In this document: in pieces, positions 51,090 to 51,986 of the stretch
How positions within the stretch are numbered: position 1 is the first letter of the stretch
How the letters are laid out: the number at the start of each line of letters is the position of its first letter
Notes under the pieces: model-generated
The model's input: only the letters and a program-made list of their open reading frames with translations
What the model was told of the DNA's origin: nothing
The model's database searches: none
Translations under genes and position numbers: made by a program
Assembly (NCBI GenBank): GCA_947169915.1
Contig: CAMVRN010000008.1
Location: forward strand, 1 to 51,986
Direction: 5' to 3'
DNA: 51,986 nucleotides
Origin: an uncultured Candidatus Saccharibacteria bacterium
Lineage (GTDB): Bacteria; Patescibacteriota; Saccharimonadia; Saccharimonadales; Saccharimonadaceae

Positions 51090-51098
51090 ATTATATCA
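51090..51098 (-). promoter_or_regulatory. Extended -10 promoter of murC, leaderless
   Basis: TGATATAAT on the minus strand, 7 bases before the ATG at 51082. It settles the murC start. Confidence 0.7.
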
Positions 51099-51109
51099 CG
51101 TTCATGTGT

Positions 51110-51115
51110 TATACT
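51110..51115 (+). promoter_or_regulatory. Possible -10 box
   Basis: TATACT, 13 bases before the ATG at 51129. A weaker hexamer than most here. Confidence 0.4.
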
Positions 51116-51128
51116 TAACGTAAGTATC

Positions 51129-51833
51129 ATGGGTGGCAAAGGTATAAAACGCATAAAATCCCTTCTTGGAAAAGTCCGCGCCGTGAAAACTTGGCAACTT
51201 TTCCTTATTTTTGTGCTTCTTCTTTTTGCCAGCGCTACGCTTCTTCGCATAGACCACGTAAAGATGACCGAACTCCGCTCTGCGGTTATTTCCGCCGATG
51301 AATCTGGCAACGAATTTGAACTTGCCGATTCACTGAACGCCCTTAAAGACTTCACTACGAACAATATTATCGTCAACATCGTCGACGATAACGGCCTCAA
51401 AAAGATTGAGTTCGGTACCGGCGTCTTTTATCTAGAGCGAAGCTATACTCGCCAGGCTACCGCACTTCTCGAAGCGGCTTCCGAAAAAGAAATCGACGAC
51501 AGCAACCCTCATGGCAACATTTACGCTGACGTTTCGGCAACCTGTAAAGGCCTCGCTCTTGCAAACGGTTGGTCATGGGATACTCCAGCATATATTGATT
51601 GTTGGCAGGAAGAACTGGCCAAGTTCCCAGAAAGTGAGCTCGAAGAGGGGATTATTAAAGTTGAGCTCCCATCGACCGAGCTCTTCCGTCGCGAGTTTTC
51701 CTCGCCACTTTGGGCCCCAACAGCTACCGGTTTTGTCGTCCTAATAACCGCTTTACTTGGTGTTGTAATTTTTATACGCTTCATTATCTGGTGCGTCCTC
51801 GAAATAACCTTAATTATTATAAAAAAGTCATAA
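51129..51833 (+). CDS. Membrane protein with outer domain, unknown
   Basis: 234 residues from the ATG at 51129; a longer open frame from 50970 runs antisense through murC and is rejected. A basic start, one helix (about 20-38), an outer domain of about 150 residues with two cysteines (about 134 and 152), and a last helix (about 198-222) are visible. A 'GNIYADVSATCKGLALANGWSWDT' type segment gives no family I know. It is divergent from murC. Confidence 0.72.
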   Translation: MGGKGIKRIKSLLGKVRAVKTWQLFLIFVLLLFASATLLRIDHVKMTELRSAVISADESGNEFELADSLNALKDFTTNNIIVNIVDDNGLKKIEFGTGVFYLERSYTRQATALLEAASEKEIDDSNPHGNIYADVSATCKGLALANGWSWDTPAYIDCWQEELAKFPESELEEGIIKVELPSTELFRREFSSPLWAPTATGFVVLITALLGVVIFIRFIIWCVLEITLIIIKKS

Positions 51834-51839
51834 AACCCC

Positions 51840-51868
51840 TTGACACCCCTGTCGAAGAATAATAAGAT
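51840..51868 (+). promoter_or_regulatory. Canonical -35/-10 promoter
   Basis: TTGACA (51840-51845), 17 bases, then TAAGAT (51863-51868). It is one of the few promoters here with a good -35. The message has a leader with AAAGGAGG before the ATG at 51901, suggesting strong expression. Confidence 0.6.
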
Positions 51869-51900
51869 TAAAATACAATAACTAAAGGAGGATTAAGCTA

Positions 51901-51986
51901 ATGGCTTATGAACATACTAACAGCAAAGGCGTAAAGTACTATCTTCACAAATCCGAAGTTACGCTCCGTGGCGGCAAACCTCAGAC
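51901..51986 (+). CDS. Short conserved protein, truncated by window end
   Basis: The first 28 residues are visible (MAYEHTNSKGVKYYLHKSEV, then TLRGGKPQ). The NSKGVxYYLHK...TLRGG pattern matches a family of very short proteins I recall as common in Saccharibacteria and other members of this radiation, of unknown function. AAAGGAGG 10 bases upstream makes it a true gene. Confidence 0.75.
   Translation, partial: MAYEHTNSKGVKYYLHKSEVTLRGGKPQ

Noticed and set aside
51083-51400. N-terminal extension of murC
   Set aside because: It would cross the extended -10 and the divergent gene at 51129, and the added residues resemble no Mur ligase; the MRIYISG start is the family start.
1-51986. CRISPR array, tRNA or rRNA genes, insertion sequences
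   Set aside because: I saw no regularly spaced repeats apart from the LGFP coding repeats, no cloverleaf in the short gaps, no rRNA motifs and no transposase; no gap exceeds 300 bases.

Overview
The window looks like chromosome from a Candidatus Saccharibacteria (TM7) type member of the candidate phyla radiation. Five things point there. First, a replication-origin block with dnaA-dnaN-recF on one side and rpmH-rnpA-yidC-jag on the other. Second, a compact type IV secretion-like set of a PrgI-like protein and a VirB4 ATPase split into two genes, followed by secreted wall hydrolases. Third, a secreted LGFP-repeat protein, a repeat otherwise typical of Actinobacteria, the usual hosts of these epibionts. 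Fourth, dense packing with many TAATG and ATGA junctions. Fifth, a short protein at the right edge of a kind I recall as common in this radiation. TGA ends several clear genes, so the UGA-glycine code of SR1/Gracilibacteria does not apply. The taxonomic call is inference; no 16S gene is present.

Layout. 1-9101: surface and secretion module (unknown partial gene, PrgI-like, TraC/VirB4 N-terminal part, VirB4 ATPase, lysozyme plus NlpC/P60-like hydrolase, two anchored or secreted C39-like proteins and one unknown anchored protein). 9102-15152: origin region, with dnaA flanked on both sides by clusters of TTTTCCACN boxes. 15197-19955: LCP ligase, a LexA-like DNA-binding protein without protease, an anchored Ig-like protein and the LGFP adhesin. 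19944-25018: three large glycosyltransferases. 25109-31163: a cassette of a LicC-like cytidylyltransferase, an APC permease (both with foreign codon use), a small membrane protein, a YidC domain fused to a TagF-type glycerophosphotransferase, and an LtaS/sulfatase-like membrane enzyme. 31292-38304: dTDP-rhamnose synthesis (rmlACBD), a TagGH-type polysaccharide exporter, a glycosyltransferase and galE. 38387-46619: amino-sugar supply (glmS, GNAT, glmM), a polyprenyl-phosphate sugar transferase, a GT4 enzyme, a Wzy/ligase-like protein and a GtrA-like protein. 46622-51986: a cysteine-desulfurase-like enzyme, a membrane thioredoxin-like trio, murC, an unknown membrane protein and a truncated small gene.

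Taken together, the window encodes most of a route for a rhamnose-containing, export-dependent wall or capsule polymer with a possible teichoic-acid-like phosphodiester decoration: activated sugars, polyprenyl-phosphate initiation, chain extension, ABC and Wzy-type handling, and LCP attachment. The secretion and LGFP genes are plausible tools for engaging a host cell wall.

Promoters are unusually readable. At least a dozen match an extended -10 (TGnTATAAT or close). Most sit only 6-10 bases before the start codon, implying leaderless transcripts for first genes, while downstream genes have clear Shine-Dalgarno sequences. I used this to correct several start codons.
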